64,000 nt of DNA from Sinanaerobacter sp. ZZT-01 (GCF_035621135.1 NZ_CP141728.1:186001-250000); one strand, 5' to 3'. Counted from the stretch's first letter, positions 1 to 9,868 are shown. Notes: generated from the letters alone by a model not told the origin. A program made the numbers and translations.

Positions 1-768
1 TGATTTTATAAACGGGGTTAATTTATTGAAACCATAGTTTCTTACATCAAAGTCCGGATATCTCTTCGTCAAACGATTCCCTATATCTCCTATAAATACC
101 CATTCATCTTCATCTGAATTCTCTTCTACAATCGTTGCAATTGCTCTTCTGATTGTTTCCAAGCTGGTCATTTGCTCTTCCGAAGCTTTCTCGGTATTGT
201 TGTCCTCTTTTTCTATCTTTTCTAAATCCAGACGCTCCTGCTTTGATCCCTTTAAATTCTTCAATACCTTAAGAGATTTTTTAGCTGAATTTTTTTCATT
301 TTCCTGATTATTCTCATGCTTTAGTGGAATTTGACCTGCCAATATGTCTAAATATTTAAATTTATTGCAAGCTGAAATAAATGCTTTCGGCGTTTTCTGT
401 TCTCCCATTCCTACAACGTCCATCCCGGATTCCCTCAGTCTGGAAGCTAAACGTGTAAAATCACTGTCACTCGAAACTAAGCAAAATCCATCCACATTTC
501 CTGAATATAAAATATCCATCGCATCGATTATCATCGCTGAATCGGTAGCATTCTTTCCTGTTGTATAACCATACTGCTGCATTGGCGTTATCGAATGTTC
601 CAGCAGTGCTTTTTTCCACTGTGCAAATGCAGGCTTTGTCCAGTCTCCGTAAATTCTTTTATAGGTTGCAGTTCCATCATTAGATATTTCGTCTAAAATT
701 ACTTTAATATATTTTTCTGAAATATTATCCGCATCGATCAGCACTGCAAATTTTTTATCATTAGGCAT
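1..768 (-). CDS. NYN-domain (LabA/DUF88-type) protein with C-terminal OST-HTH/LOTUS domain, 3' end cut by window
   Basis: The frame is open from an ATG at 768 (AAGGAAG ribosome site) to base 1, so at least 256 residues are visible and the end lies outside. The N-terminus (MPNDKKFAVLIDADNIS) has the acidic DADN motif of NYN nucleases. A second acidic motif (SDSDFT, about residue 100) and the MDVVGMGE stretch complete the PIN-like fold. A charged, Lys/Glu-rich linker follows, then a LOTUS-type end (RYPDFDVRNYGFNKL). NYN-LOTUS proteins are thought to bind or cut RNA; that role is inferred from the family. It is divergent from the next gene. Confidence 0.85.
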   Translation of the reverse strand, partial: MPNDKKFAVLIDADNISEKYIKVILDEISNDGTATYKRIYGDWTKPAFAQWKKALLEHSITPMQQYGYTTGKNATDSAMIIDAMDILYSGNVDGFCLVSSDSDFTRLASRLRESGMDVVGMGEQKTPKAFISACNKFKYLDILAGQIPLKHENNQENEKNSAKKSLKVLKNLKGSKQERLDLEKIEKEDNNTEKASEEQMTSLETIRRAIATIVEENSDEDEWVFIGDIGNRLTKRYPDFDVRNYGFNKLTPFIKS

Positions 769-971
769 AACGCTTCCTTTCCGATTCTTTTCATCAAATA
801 AGGTTTATACTCTATCTTACTATATTTTTTTTAAGCTTTTCAATGCTTTCTTTATAAACATGATAACATATCCTCTTATTTTATTAGGATATCTTTTTAT
901 TTTTTATATTTTTATCATTTTAGGTAAAACTATAAATGATTTTTAAAATACAATTAAAAGGAGGGATGAAA

Positions 972-1790
972 TTGAGAAAAGCATATCGTAAGTGGTGGAT
1001 TCCAATTTTTTCACTCATTATTTTTCTGATTTTACCTTGTGCTCTTATGCCGCAAATTTTGAGTTACTTTGACCATCCCGGCAGCTGGCTTTCAGAAAGC
1101 TCTTTCCACAAAGATGATTTACTGAATTTTTATGCGGCTTTCTTCACATTTCTGGGTACGATTGTCTTGGGCGTAGCCGCTATTTATCTGAGTCAGCAAG
1201 CAAATGATATGAATAAACGTTTGATTAAAATTGAAGAAAATAATTATATTCCAACCATAGATATTAACTGTATGAGTCCAGATGAATTAAGAGATTTCAT
1301 TTTGAAAGATGTTTTCTGCATCAATCTGGATGAAGCTTTTGTAAATATAACCGAAGATATGGATATCTCCACAGAATCTCCTGATTTAGTCATTCTCCTT
1401 ACAATGACAAACGTAAGTCGAACTGACATCATAAATATTGAATTGTGCCAGCTGACTATAAAAATAAAGCGTCAGGGGAAAAGATCCATCATTATCCCTT
1501 ATAAAACTTTGACCATTTCTTTGAATAATAAAGTACCATATCAAAGCACCATACCCTTTATCATCGGAGGAATCCCTTTAAAGCGTGTCTTGTCTCAAAT
1601 TTCTCGTGAGGAAGAAGAACCGATACCGGAAAGCTCTGTTGTATCCTTGACTCTGGAATTTCATTGCACGAATTTTTTAGGTGAGACCTATGTCCAAAAA
1701 ATAAAAGTCGATTTAGTCTCTGTCTGGGAACAGAAAATTAATTTCCCTGCCGTTGAAAACAAAAGAAATATCATGATCTATGCGCTATGA
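972..1790 (+). CDS. hypothetical membrane protein with two N-terminal TM segments
   Basis: I do not recognise the family. The protein (about 272 residues) opens with a basic stretch (RKAYRKWW), a first hydrophobic helix (about residues 9-29), a short outside loop and a second helix (FYAAFFTFLGTIVLGVAAIY). A coiled-coil-like stretch (QANDMNKRLIKIEEN) and a soluble C-terminal domain of about 190 residues follow. Start choice: a strong AAAAGGAGGG at 956-965 abuts an ATG at 966, which is too close. The in-frame TTG at 972 has the ideal six-base spacing, so I prefer it; ATG 936 is the longer alternative but has no good ribosome site. Confidence 0.6.
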   Translation: MRKAYRKWWIPIFSLIIFLILPCALMPQILSYFDHPGSWLSESSFHKDDLLNFYAAFFTFLGTIVLGVAAIYLSQQANDMNKRLIKIEENNYIPTIDINCMSPDELRDFILKDVFCINLDEAFVNITEDMDISTESPDLVILLTMTNVSRTDIINIELCQLTIKIKRQGKRSIIIPYKTLTISLNNKVPYQSTIPFIIGGIPLKRVLSQISREEEEPIPESSVVSLTLEFHCTNFLGETYVQKIKVDLVSVWEQKINFPAVENKRNIMIYAL

Positions 1791-1891
1791 TGAATTGAAT
1801 ATATTACATTTTTGTAATATTTCATTCAACTATTGATTTCCCACTAAATTCCCAATAAAATGAAATCAAGTATATCAATAAAGGGGGAAAA

Positions 1892-2398
1892 ATGGCAAAA
1901 AAATTTAATACTCAATTCATGTGCTTCTTATTTGCAATTTTGCTGATACTTCCGCTTATCTTGAGCGGATGCGGTATCCCAAAAGATAAGGATGCTCCTG
2001 AAATTACAGTTGATTATCTGAGTCACGGCTATGCAGACCAATTAATTTCTGACGGAGCCGAAAAAATAATCGGTTCAATCGAATTATTAAAAAATGAAAA
2101 GGAAGAAATACTTGTCACTGTTCATCAAAAAGAATTGATTCCTGATGAAAACGAGGAAAACGGCTACCGAATTGTAAGCTACGCAGCTAACCAAGAATAC
2201 AGTCTGCCTAGTCATGCATATTGCACTTTCCTTACAGGAAAAAAAAGTGGTTCATCCGAAATTCTTTCATCAGAAGAGTTCCTTACCGCAATACAAGAAG
2301 ATTATAAAAATAATGGCGATTTTTCTGAATACGGTGATTTTATTTTATATGACATTTATGTTTTAGATGATCAAATCCAATTAATATTAGCTCGATGA
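1892..2398 (+). CDS. putative lipoprotein of unknown function
   Basis: 168 residues with a typical lipoprotein signal: basic start, long hydrophobic core and lipobox LSGC, with lipidation expected at Cys27. The mature part is acidic and hydrophilic, without a domain I recognise. It should be anchored to the outer face of the cytoplasmic membrane after processing by Lgt, which is itself encoded at 5936. The ribosome site is AAAGGGGG just before the ATG. It lies 101 bases after the membrane protein and ends just before a strong terminator, so the two may be co-transcribed. Confidence 0.75.
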   Translation: MAKKFNTQFMCFLFAILLILPLILSGCGIPKDKDAPEITVDYLSHGYADQLISDGAEKIIGSIELLKNEKEEILVTVHQKELIPDENEENGYRIVSYAANQEYSLPSHAYCTFLTGKKSGSSEILSSEEFLTAIQEDYKNNGDFSEYGDFILYDIYVLDDQIQLILAR

Positions 2399-2408
2399 TT
2401 CACATAGA

Positions 2409-2465
2409 AAAAGGGCAGTTACCAAAGGATTCGTTTTAAATCCTTTGGTAACTGCCCTTTTTCTA
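2409..2465. terminator. bidirectional rho-independent terminator
   Basis: A 22-bp nearly perfect stem (AAAAGGGCAGTTACC.. at 2409-2430 pairs with 2440-2461) with a nine-base loop is flanked by A and T runs on both sides. It separates the lipoprotein gene (+) from the convergent MacAB-like operon (-) and can serve both. Confidence 0.9.
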
Positions 2466-2490
2466 TTTTCAATTCCTTTTTTATTTCTTT

Positions 2491-3702
2491 TTATTCATAA
2501 CGCAATGCTTCAATTGGATCAAGCTTCGCAGCACGTCTTGCTGGATAGATTCCAAAGAATATTCCGACTAAGGCAGCAAACCCTACTGCAACCAAAATAA
2601 TCATTGGATTGATTGCAAATGAGACGTTTGCAACTTTCATACCAATCGCTGCAATACTGATTCCTAAGAATGTACCAAGCATACCTCCAATTGAAGAAAT
2701 AATCATCGATTCAATTAGGAATTGCAGCAAAATATCCTTCGTCCTAGCTCCGAGTGATTTACGAATTCCGATTTCTCTTGTACGCTCCGTAACCGAAACA
2801 AGCATGATATTCATAATACCAATACCGCCAACCAGTAAAGAAATGCCCGCAATAACCCCGATTGCCATAGACACAACTTCCAGCATACCATTCATCCTAT
2901 CCTGCTGTACAGCAGAAGATTCATACTTGTAGTATTGATCCGGCATCCCCTTCGCACGAGCTAGAAAAGAAGAGATGCTCTCACCAAACTCTTCCTGATC
3001 AACTCCATCATAGGAATACGCCAAAAAGCTAGTCGAAGCATCCGATTGCTGCTTCATAACTGTATACGGCACATATCCGGTAAAATTGCCACTTCGATTC
3101 ATACCGCTGAAAATAGAATCTTCCACTTTATAAATACCAATGATGATATAATCTTGGCTATCTTCTTCCACTTTCAATTCTATTTCTTGCCCAACCGCAT
3201 TTTCCGTACCAAACAATTCTTGTGCGGCACTCGCTTCCAAAACCAGGCGATTTTTCTTGCCGTCTAAATCTGCCTGATTAATCATTCTTCCATGAAGAAT
3301 ATTCAAATTCATAATGCGGTCCAATCCGGGCGCACATCCGGTTAACTCAATCCTTCCTTCCACTTTGCCAACACGAACATCGCTCGTTTCATACGGTGAT
3401 GGGTCAATATAACGAATCTCCTTTGCAAATTTTTCTTTTGCCATCATCAAGTCATCTATGCTGAAAAGGGCTTCCGACGGAATATAATCATCTACCATCG
3501 CCCAGTTGATATATACATACATTGCATTTTTTCCGTAGCTTTCAAATTCTTTATCAACAACACCTTGAATACTTGATCCGATTGCTGTGATTGCAATAAC
3601 AGAACTGATTCCAATGATAATACCAAGCATCGTCAGGAAGGAACGCATCTTATTGGTTCGAATCGCAGAAAGCGCCAATCGAATATTTTCTAGAATTAAC
3701 AT
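2491..3702 (-). CDS. MacB/FtsX-type ABC transporter permease
   Basis: 403 residues with MacB_PCD plus FtsX architecture. There is an N-terminal helix containing the typical RTNKMRSFLTMLGIIIGISSV, an extracytoplasmic domain of about 230 residues, then three C-terminal helices. The conserved cytoplasmic TEREIGIRKSLGAR-type segment (here TERTREIGIRKSLGAR) lies between helices 2 and 3, and the ending is YPARRAAKLDPIEALRYE. It is the membrane partner of the ATPase at 3696 and adaptor at 4426, and its start overlaps the ATPase end by seven bases. The set resembles B. subtilis YknXYZ and MacAB efflux systems; the exported substrate is unknown. Confidence 0.93.
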   Translation of the reverse strand: MLILENIRLALSAIRTNKMRSFLTMLGIIIGISSVIAITAIGSSIQGVVDKEFESYGKNAMYVYINWAMVDDYIPSEALFSIDDLMMAKEKFAKEIRYIDPSPYETSDVRVGKVEGRIELTGCAPGLDRIMNLNILHGRMINQADLDGKKNRLVLEASAAQELFGTENAVGQEIELKVEEDSQDYIIIGIYKVEDSIFSGMNRSGNFTGYVPYTVMKQQSDASTSFLAYSYDGVDQEEFGESISSFLARAKGMPDQYYKYESSAVQQDRMNGMLEVVSMAIGVIAGISLLVGGIGIMNIMLVSVTERTREIGIRKSLGARTKDILLQFLIESMIISSIGGMLGTFLGISIAAIGMKVANVSFAINPMIILVAVGFAALVGIFFGIYPARRAAKLDPIEALRYE

Positions 3703-4433
3703 GACTTAACACTCCCTTCGCTGGTCTCATCAACGGAAGCTTTCAGCCTTCTGTCTACATCAGAAATAATGCAGCCATCCTTAAATGTGATGACCCGATC
3801 TGTAAACTCTGCAATATCCGGCTCATGCGTAACAATGATAACCGTGTTGCCTTCATTTCTATTTAAATCTGTAAAGATATCCATAATTTCTACGGAAGAT
3901 TTGCTGTCTAAATTCCCAGTCGGTTCATCGGCTAAGATGATTGGCGGGCGGGTTGCAAGTGCTCTTGCAATGGCAACTCTTTGTTTTTGTCCACCGGAAA
4001 TCTCATTTGGCATGTGATCCGCTCTCTCTCCAATGCCAACTCGATCCAGAAGCTGCTGTGCTCTTTCTTCTCTCTCCTCCAGCGGAACTTTTGCATATAC
4101 CATTGGGAGTTCTACATTTTTTAATGCGCTCGTACGAGGTATTAAATTAAATGACTGAAATACAAACCCAATCTTTTGATTTCGAATGATTGAAAGCTCA
4201 TTGTCACTTTTCTCCCTGACGTCCATTCCATCTAGGTAGTAATGTCCCGAGGTCGGACGATCCAAACATCCCAATATGTTCATTAAAGTGGATTTTCCAG
4301 ATCCAGACGTACCCATAATTGCTATGTACTCGCCTTGATTTACCGTAAGGTTCAGAGATTTCAGTGCTTGAACCTTTATGTCACCGTTTTGATAAACTTT
4401 AACTAAATTTTCTATTTTAATGATTTCATTCAT
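3696..4433 (-). CDS. MacB/LolD-type ABC transporter ATP-binding protein
   Basis: About 245 residues. Walker A is GTSGSGKST (about 41-49), the Q-loop FVFQSFNL, the signature ISGGQKQR, Walker B ILADEPTGNLD, and the H-loop VTHEPD. The start is set at ATG 4433 because homologues begin MNEIIKIENL and because this ATG sits in an ATGAATGA overlap with the stop of the adaptor gene. A longer reading frame upstream only reads back into that gene. The overlaps on both sides point to translational coupling and one transcript. Confidence 0.93.
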   Translation of the reverse strand: MNEIIKIENLVKVYQNGDIKVQALKSLNLTVNQGEYIAIMGTSGSGKSTLMNILGCLDRPTSGHYYLDGMDVREKSDNELSIIRNQKIGFVFQSFNLIPRTSALKNVELPMVYAKVPLEEREERAQQLLDRVGIGERADHMPNEISGGQKQRVAIARALATRPPIILADEPTGNLDSKSSVEIMDIFTDLNRNEGNTVIIVTHEPDIAEFTDRVITFKDGCIISDVDRRLKASVDETSEGSVKSC

Positions 4434-5664
4434 CTTCTTCCACCCCTGCCATAGTATCCACTTCCATACCATCAGCAAAGTCTGCGGATGGGCTTATGAC
4501 AAGTTGGTCTCCTTCTTTTACGTCACCGGAAACGAGTTCTGCATAAAAGTCACTTTCCAGACCTTTTTCAACTATAATTTTTTTCAACTTCCCTTTTTCC
4601 AATATGAATACATAGGATTCTCCAGTGAGGGGATCGTCTACGACAGCATCCAGCGGCAGTGCTAAAACGCCATTCGCTTCTCCCACCTTGATATTTGCTT
4701 TTGCAGATACCCCTGCTATCAGACGGGAATCGCTCTCGGTAATTAAAATAGTAACCGGAATTACCATCTCTTTATTTCCTGCCTCTTTTTCTTCACCGGT
4801 CGGTGCGATTTGTTCTACAACGCCGTCCACCAATTTGTCTCCCAAAACTTCTGCACTAATATTTACGGTCTGACCGACTTTAATATTGCCGATATCATAT
4901 TCGCTGACATTTACATCCATCTGTAATTGCTGTAAGTTTTCGATCACAAACAAAGCTCCCTTGCCCTGCGTTTCATCCGCTTGAAGGCCCAACGTTGCAT
5001 TGACCCGAGTTACTGTACCGCTAATCGGACTTATAATGCGATTTTTTTCCGATAAATTTTTACTATTCAAACTATTTAAAGTCGTTTTGCTATTTTCATA
5101 TGCAGCTTCCGATTTTAAAAATTCTTGCTTTGAAATTCCGCCGGACTCATAAAGGCTTTTGCTTGTTTCATAGTCAAACTTCGCAAGTTCTAAGTTTCGA
5201 ACCGCTTCCTCTTTTTCATAGACCAGCTGGTTTTCCGCATCATCGCTAGAGCTTTTCAATGTGGCCAAAAGCTGTCCTTTTGTCACGGTATCCCCTTCTT
5301 TTACTAGAATTGAAACTACTTCCTTGCTTTGTGAAGAAGTAACATCAGCAGTTTCAGATCCTTGTACGTATCCCTTAATTGAAACAATCTGTTCCAAATC
5401 CATAGTCGTTAGAGGCACCGTTGCCACCATCGGTTTGATCTCTTTTCCTCCCGATGTCATCTTTAATACTGCAATGGCAACTACAAGTATTGCGATACCT
5501 AAAATTATAAATTTCTTTTTTCCTTTTGTTTTTTTCTTCTTTTTCTTATTTGCACTCGCAGTACTTTCTGTTTGCACTTCATCTTGTGTGCCTAAAACAG
5601 CTTCATCTCCTGCTGTATGATCTGCCATCACATTTGCAGCATCTTTCTCTTTCTTATGAAACAT
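4426..5664 (-). CDS. efflux adaptor subunit (MacA/YknX-like, HlyD family)
   Basis: 412 residues. A charged cytoplasmic N-terminus with a run of lysines precedes one membrane helix (FIILGIAILVVAIAVLKM). Next come a beta-barrel/lipoyl half, a coiled-coil hairpin (about residues 140-190), the second lipoyl half (ISPISGTVTRVNATLG) and C-terminal barrel strands. The protein should link the permease to the cell exterior. It is first gene of the three-gene operon; ribosome site AGGGGGT. The approximately 270-base upstream gap is shared with the divergent lgt gene. Confidence 0.9.
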   Translation of the reverse strand: MFHKKEKDAANVMADHTAGDEAVLGTQDEVQTESTASANKKKKKKTKGKKKFIILGIAILVVAIAVLKMTSGGKEIKPMVATVPLTTMDLEQIVSIKGYVQGSETADVTSSQSKEVVSILVKEGDTVTKGQLLATLKSSSDDAENQLVYEKEEAVRNLELAKFDYETSKSLYESGGISKQEFLKSEAAYENSKTTLNSLNSKNLSEKNRIISPISGTVTRVNATLGLQADETQGKGALFVIENLQQLQMDVNVSEYDIGNIKVGQTVNISAEVLGDKLVDGVVEQIAPTGEEKEAGNKEMVIPVTILITESDSRLIAGVSAKANIKVGEANGVLALPLDAVVDDPLTGESYVFILEKGKLKKIIVEKGLESDFYAELVSGDVKEGDQLVISPSADFADGMEVDTMAGVEEDE

Positions 5665-5935
5665 GAACCTTTACCCCCTAAATTTAAACATAACTCACCA
5701 TTTTTAGCTATAAGCAGTATAGCATAATTTTCCTGCAACTAATCTTAAGATTTTCTTACAATTGCCTTCTTTCCATTAAAGCATAGTCTTTTTTCCCATT
5801 TCTTTCTTTTTTATTAATTTTTTATTAATAAGAGCATTTCTTAACTTGTCCTACCAATTTTATTAAAAATAGTGTATAATATATGGGAACTTTGATATAA
5901 GAACAAAGAAATTCAGATGACTGTAGGAGGTTATT

Positions 5936-6697
5936 ATGCTACCCATTCCCAATCCAATAGCAGTTACTATTTTTGGAATTGATGTTATGTGGTACGGCGT
6001 TCTGATTGCAATCGGTATACTATTTGCCATTCTTATTGTATATAAAAGAGCTCCCCGTCATGACATCGAGCCGGAGCGAATATTTGATATTGTCATGATT
6101 TGCCTTCCCTTTGCAATTATAGGAGCAAGAGCCTATTATGTTCTCTTTAACTGGGAAGATTATCAAGGGGATTTTTATAAAATTATTAATACTCGTTTAG
6201 GTGGATTAGCAATTCACGGTGGTTTGATTGTCGGTGTTTCAATTGGAATCGCGCTCTGCTTAATCCGGAATATTCGACCTTTAAATGCTTTAGACTTAGT
6301 TGCACCTGCCATTGCGCTTGCACAAGCAATCGGACGATGGGGAAATTATTTTAATCAAGAGGCGCACGGCACTCCAACCAACCTGCCTTGGGCAATACAA
6401 GTCGGAAATGAAATGGTACATCCTACCTTTCTTTATGAATCCATCTGGTGCTTCTTATTATTTCTGGTTTTAATTATAGTTGATAATCATCGTAAATTTG
6501 AAGGACAAATCTTTCTGCTCTACGGAATCTTGTATTCGTTCGAACGGTTCTTCATCGAACACCTTCGAACCGACAGCCTTATGATCGGACCTTTCCGTCA
6601 GGCACAAGTTTTTAGTGCAGCCGTTTTTATTGTATTTCTTCTTATTTACATTCCACTATCGCATAAAAACAGCAAAAAAGGGCGCATTTTTTACTAA
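5936..6697 (+). CDS. lgt: prolipoprotein diacylglyceryl transferase
   Basis: 253 residues, multi-pass membrane enzyme that moves diacylglycerol from phosphatidylglycerol to the lipobox cysteine of prelipoproteins. Visible family marks are the HGG motif (His94) and the signature GRWGNYFNQEAHG (about 133-145) with the conserved Arg, Asn and Glu. A later FIEHLRTDSL motif is typical of the C-terminal part. Length is normal for Firmicutes. GGAGG ribosome site eight bases before the ATG. ychF follows after 32 bases and is probably co-transcribed. Confidence 0.97.
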   Translation: MLPIPNPIAVTIFGIDVMWYGVLIAIGILFAILIVYKRAPRHDIEPERIFDIVMICLPFAIIGARAYYVLFNWEDYQGDFYKIINTRLGGLAIHGGLIVGVSIGIALCLIRNIRPLNALDLVAPAIALAQAIGRWGNYFNQEAHGTPTNLPWAIQVGNEMVHPTFLYESIWCFLLFLVLIIVDNHRKFEGQIFLLYGILYSFERFFIEHLRTDSLMIGPFRQAQVFSAAVFIVFLLIYIPLSHKNSKKGRIFY

Positions 6698-6729
6698 TAA
6701 ATCAAACAAACGATAAGGAGATTTTGATA

Positions 6730-7824
6730 ATGAAATTAGGTATTGTGGGACTTCCCAACGTTGGCAAAAGCACTTTATTCAATGCCATCACAAAAGCCGG
6801 CGCAGAAGCGGCAAATTACCCATTTTGTACAATAGAACCAAACGTAGGTGTGGTTACCGTACCCGACGAACGACTAAAAGTTCTTCATGAAATGTATCAT
6901 TCGAAAAAAACAGTCTATACTGCCATTGAGTTTTACGACATTGCAGGCCTTGTAAAAGGTGCTTCAAAAGGAGAAGGCTTAGGAAATAAATTTTTAGGAC
7001 ATATCCGTGAGGTTGCTGCGATCGTACATGTTGTTCGTTGTTTTGAAGACCCAAATGTCGTTCATGTTGACGGAAAAATCAACCCGCTTTCTGACATTGA
7101 GACTATAAATATGGAACTGATTTTATCTGATATGGAAATCATAGAGCGACGGATCCAAAGAACTCAAAAAAACCTGAAAGGTGATAAGAGCCTGCAAAAA
7201 GAAATTGACCTCTTAAAGAAAGTGCTGGCAGTATTGGAACAAGGCCTATCTGCTCGTACATTGAAATTAGGCGATGATGAGCTTGAATTGGTCAAAAGTT
7301 TAGATCTTCTCTCCTTTAAGCCGATTATCTATGCTGCTAACGTTTCCGAAGAAGAAATTGCGGACAGCGAAGAAAACGAGTTTGTAAAAAAGGTTCGTGC
7401 ATTTGCAGAAACAGAAGGTTCTGAAGTGGTCGTTGTATGTGCAAAGCTGGAAGCTGAAATTGCAGAATTAGATGAGGAAGAAAAGCTTGCCTTTTTTGAA
7501 GACCTGGGAATTACAGAATCTGGTCTGGACAAATTGGTCAAAGCCTCTTATCATCTGCTTGATCTAATCTCCTTCTTAACTGCCGGTGAACCGGAGGTGC
7601 GTGCTTGGACGATTAAACGGGGAAATAAGGCTCCACAGGCAGCCGGAAAAATTCATACAGATTTCGAAAAAGGATTCATTCGAGCAGAAACGATTGCATA
7701 CGATAAGCTGATTGAATGCGGCGGAAATCTCGCCACAGCAAAAGAAAAAGGCTTAATTCGCTCAGAAGGAAAAGAATATATCGTTAAAGACGGCGATGTA
7801 ATGCACTTCCTGTTTAATGTATAA
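6730..7824 (+). CDS. ychF: redox-regulated ATPase YchF (Obg-related)
   Basis: 364 residues. The P-loop GLPNVGKST is near the N-terminus, followed by [10 protein letters not shown] (switch I), [10 protein letters not shown] (G3) and the C-terminal TGS-like domain ending [13 protein letters not shown]. YchF binds ATP in preference to GTP and associates with ribosomes; it is nearly universal. I use ATG 6730, nine bases from AAGGAG, rather than the TTG six bases earlier. A terminator follows directly. Confidence 0.96.
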   Translation: MKLGIVGLPNVGKSTLFNAITKAGAEAANYPFCTIEPNVGVVTVPDERLKVLHEMYHSKKTVYTAIEFYDIAGLVKGASKGEGLGNKFLGHIREVAAIVHVVRCFEDPNVVHVDGKINPLSDIETINMELILSDMEIIERRIQRTQKNLKGDKSLQKEIDLLKKVLAVLEQGLSARTLKLGDDELELVKSLDLLSFKPIIYAANVSEEEIADSEENEFVKKVRAFAETEGSEVVVVCAKLEAEIAELDEEEKLAFFEDLGITESGLDKLVKASYHLLDLISFLTAGEPEVRAWTIKRGNKAPQAAGKIHTDFEKGFIRAETIAYDKLIECGGNLATAKEKGLIRSEGKEYIVKDGDVMHFLFNV

Positions 7825-7828
7825 GAAC

Positions 7829-7858
7829 AAAAAAGGTTAGCAATGCTAACCTTTTTTT
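7829..7858 (+). terminator. rho-independent terminator after ychF
   Basis: GGTTAGC-AAT-GCTAACC stem flanked by A6 and T7, five bases after the ychF stop. It may also act on the opposite strand. Confidence 0.85.
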
Positions 7859-7905
7859 ATTCTATTATCTAGTTTTTATCACTCAAAGCTGCGATTATTT
7901 TGTCA

Positions 7906-8607
7906 TCAAATATTTTCTGCAAGCCACTTCCGGTAAGCTGTCAAGTCTTCTTCTGTGTGAAAATAGTGTTCAGAAAAATCTGAGATGGTAAGGCTGCAAT
8001 TAAATCTTGTAATAAATGCTGCTAATCTATCATACTCACATAATTCATCTTTTCTTCCATACAAAATGGAAGTTGGGGCATTCCATTTTATAATTGGATT
8101 TTCTATGACATATTGGTAGTAATCCCAATATAAAGTTTGGCCAATCGGTGTAAGTATTTCTTTTTTCTCATAGAGTTGTTCTTCTGTCACGTCAAACCAA
8201 CACATCATATTCTGAATCATTCGACTCATATCTACGACAGGAGAAAGAAATAAGCTTTTCTTTAATGGTTCGTCTTGATAGGCCAGTAAGCTAAAATAGG
8301 CTCCTATGCTGTTTGCCCACAAACTGATTGTATTTGATTTCATGCGTGCAAATTCTAAAACATTTTTTAGATCAGAAATGCAGTTTTCTACTTTACAGAG
8401 TGTGGGACTATTTTTTCTATCTCCGTGTTCAGGTAAGTCAAAGCTAAGTACTTGATAGCCCAATGGAACTGCATGTTCTGCAAGGAGCGTAATTGGAATA
8501 TCCTCTTTTGAAGACAGGTTACCATGTACCGCAATTATAATTTTCGTGCTATCATTTCCCCACAAAATAGCAGGAATGCCATTGATTAATATCTGTTCTT
8601 TTATCAT
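7906..8607 (-). CDS. alpha/beta hydrolase
   Basis: 233 residues. The opening strands and oxyanion region (IIIAVHGNLSSKED) and DLPEHGDR fit the alpha/beta-hydrolase fold. The nucleophile elbow reads WANSIGAY, so the usual G-x-S-x-G has Ala in the first position. A candidate catalytic Asp lies in LYGRKDELCEYDR and the His in FSEHYFHTEED. The substrate is unknown. Ribosome site TGGAGGAAAC before ATG 8607. It is a single-gene unit, convergent with ychF. Confidence 0.85.
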   Translation of the reverse strand: MIKEQILINGIPAILWGNDSTKIIIAVHGNLSSKEDIPITLLAEHAVPLGYQVLSFDLPEHGDRKNSPTLCKVENCISDLKNVLEFARMKSNTISLWANSIGAYFSLLAYQDEPLKKSLFLSPVVDMSRMIQNMMCWFDVTEEQLYEKKEILTPIGQTLYWDYYQYVIENPIIKWNAPTSILYGRKDELCEYDRLAAFITRFNCSLTISDFSEHYFHTEEDLTAYRKWLAENI

Positions 8608-8840
8608 GTTTCCTCCAAACTTTTAATTCCCTCTTTCTAGAGAATTTTATCTTATTTTATTATGCATCTCATTTCTGCCCTTCGCAAGGTGTAAGAAGAT
8701 TTGCGAAGGGCAGTTCTTCATCTAAGCAAATTTATTTTTAATCTTTACTCGCATTTCTGTACTTCCGATCCAGTTTACAGCATATATTCACTGTTTATTC
8801 TCATATATTATATAAATAATTTTTTGGAGGACATTTCTAT

Positions 8841-9776
8841 ATGTGTACAGCAATGACATTACAGTCCCAATCTAATGAGATTTTCTTTGGTCGTACAATG
8901 GACTTTTCACATGATATTATTCCACAGCTCTATATCGTTCCCAGTTCTTACACATGGTACAATACCATAAACAATCATTTAATCACAGATACCTACCGAT
9001 TTATCGGTCTTGGTCAAGAGCTTGATGGAATCTTAGGTTTTTTCGATGGTGTCAATGAAAAGGGCTTTGCAGCAGCAGTGTTATATTTCGCCGGCTACGC
9101 TCAATATAACACTGGGTCAAATAACGCTGAACAAATCGCATCTATTGATTTTCTTCACTATATTCTAGGGAACTGTGCTTCTGTGAAAGAGCTTCCTTCT
9201 CTGCTCAATGACATTACTATAGCAGGAGTTCCAGACCCTGTTACTCATACAATCGCACCGTTACACTGGATTGCTACTGACAGAAGCGGGGCATGTGTGG
9301 TAATTGAGCCTACTGCAAAAGGTCTGGAGCTAATAGATAATCCGATTGGCGTTATGGCAAACAGCCCTGATTTTAATTGGCATATGACAAATTTGAGAAA
9401 CTATACAGAAGCCACTCCAACGCAAAAAGAAGAAGTTTTTTGGGATAACATTCAATTAGCTCCTTTTGGGCAGGCTGCAGGAACAACGTCTCTTCCCGGT
9501 GGTTTTACCTCTCCTGAGCGATTTGTGCGAACCTCTTATTTAAAAACACATCTGCCAATGCCACAGGACCGCCAAGAAGCAATCGCAGCATGTTTTCATA
9601 TCTTAGAAAGCGTATCCATACCAAAAGGCGCCGTTATAACCAGCCGAGACACCTATGACTATACGAAATATACCGCATTTATTAATACAGATACCTGCGA
9701 ATATTTCTATAAGACATATGATGATATCGATATTAAGACGGCCAGCCTCTGGCAAGAAGCGCTGCCACAAATCTAA
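8841..9776 (+). CDS. choloylglycine hydrolase family protein (penicillin V acylase-like)
   Basis: 311 residues starting MCTAMT: removal of Met exposes Cys2, the N-terminal nucleophile of this amidase family. Arg18, Asp21 (GRTMDF), Asn174 (MANSPDFNW) and Arg227 (SPERFVR) sit at the expected places. The residue at 82 is Tyr (VLYFAGYAQY), where bile salt hydrolases carry Asn and penicillin V acylases Tyr. I therefore lean to a penicillin V acylase-like or other N-acyl amidase activity, with bile-salt hydrolysis not excluded. No signal peptide, so it is cytoplasmic. GGAGG ribosome site. Confidence 0.92.
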   Translation: MCTAMTLQSQSNEIFFGRTMDFSHDIIPQLYIVPSSYTWYNTINNHLITDTYRFIGLGQELDGILGFFDGVNEKGFAAAVLYFAGYAQYNTGSNNAEQIASIDFLHYILGNCASVKELPSLLNDITIAGVPDPVTHTIAPLHWIATDRSGACVVIEPTAKGLELIDNPIGVMANSPDFNWHMTNLRNYTEATPTQKEEVFWDNIQLAPFGQAAGTTSLPGGFTSPERFVRTSYLKTHLPMPQDRQEAIAACFHILESVSIPKGAVITSRDTYDYTKYTAFINTDTCEYFYKTYDDIDIKTASLWQEALPQI

Positions 9777-9803
9777 TCTTAACATTTAATAAATTGTATG
9801 CAG

Positions 9804-9838
9804 ATGCCCTCAAGTGACCATTCCTTGAGGGCATTTTT
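9804..9838. terminator. terminator between convergent genes
   Basis: ATGCCCTCAAG at 9804-9814 pairs with CTTGAGGGCAT at 9824-9834 and is followed by a T run. It lies between the choloylglycine-hydrolase-family gene and the end of the flavoprotein gene. Confidence 0.88.
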
Positions 9839-9868
9839 ATTTTAATATTTTTTACTGATTATAAAAAG

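Noticed and set aside
344-568. 74-codon plus-strand frame
   Set aside because: It lies entirely opposite the NYN/LOTUS gene, whose frame is open across the region with clear family motifs.
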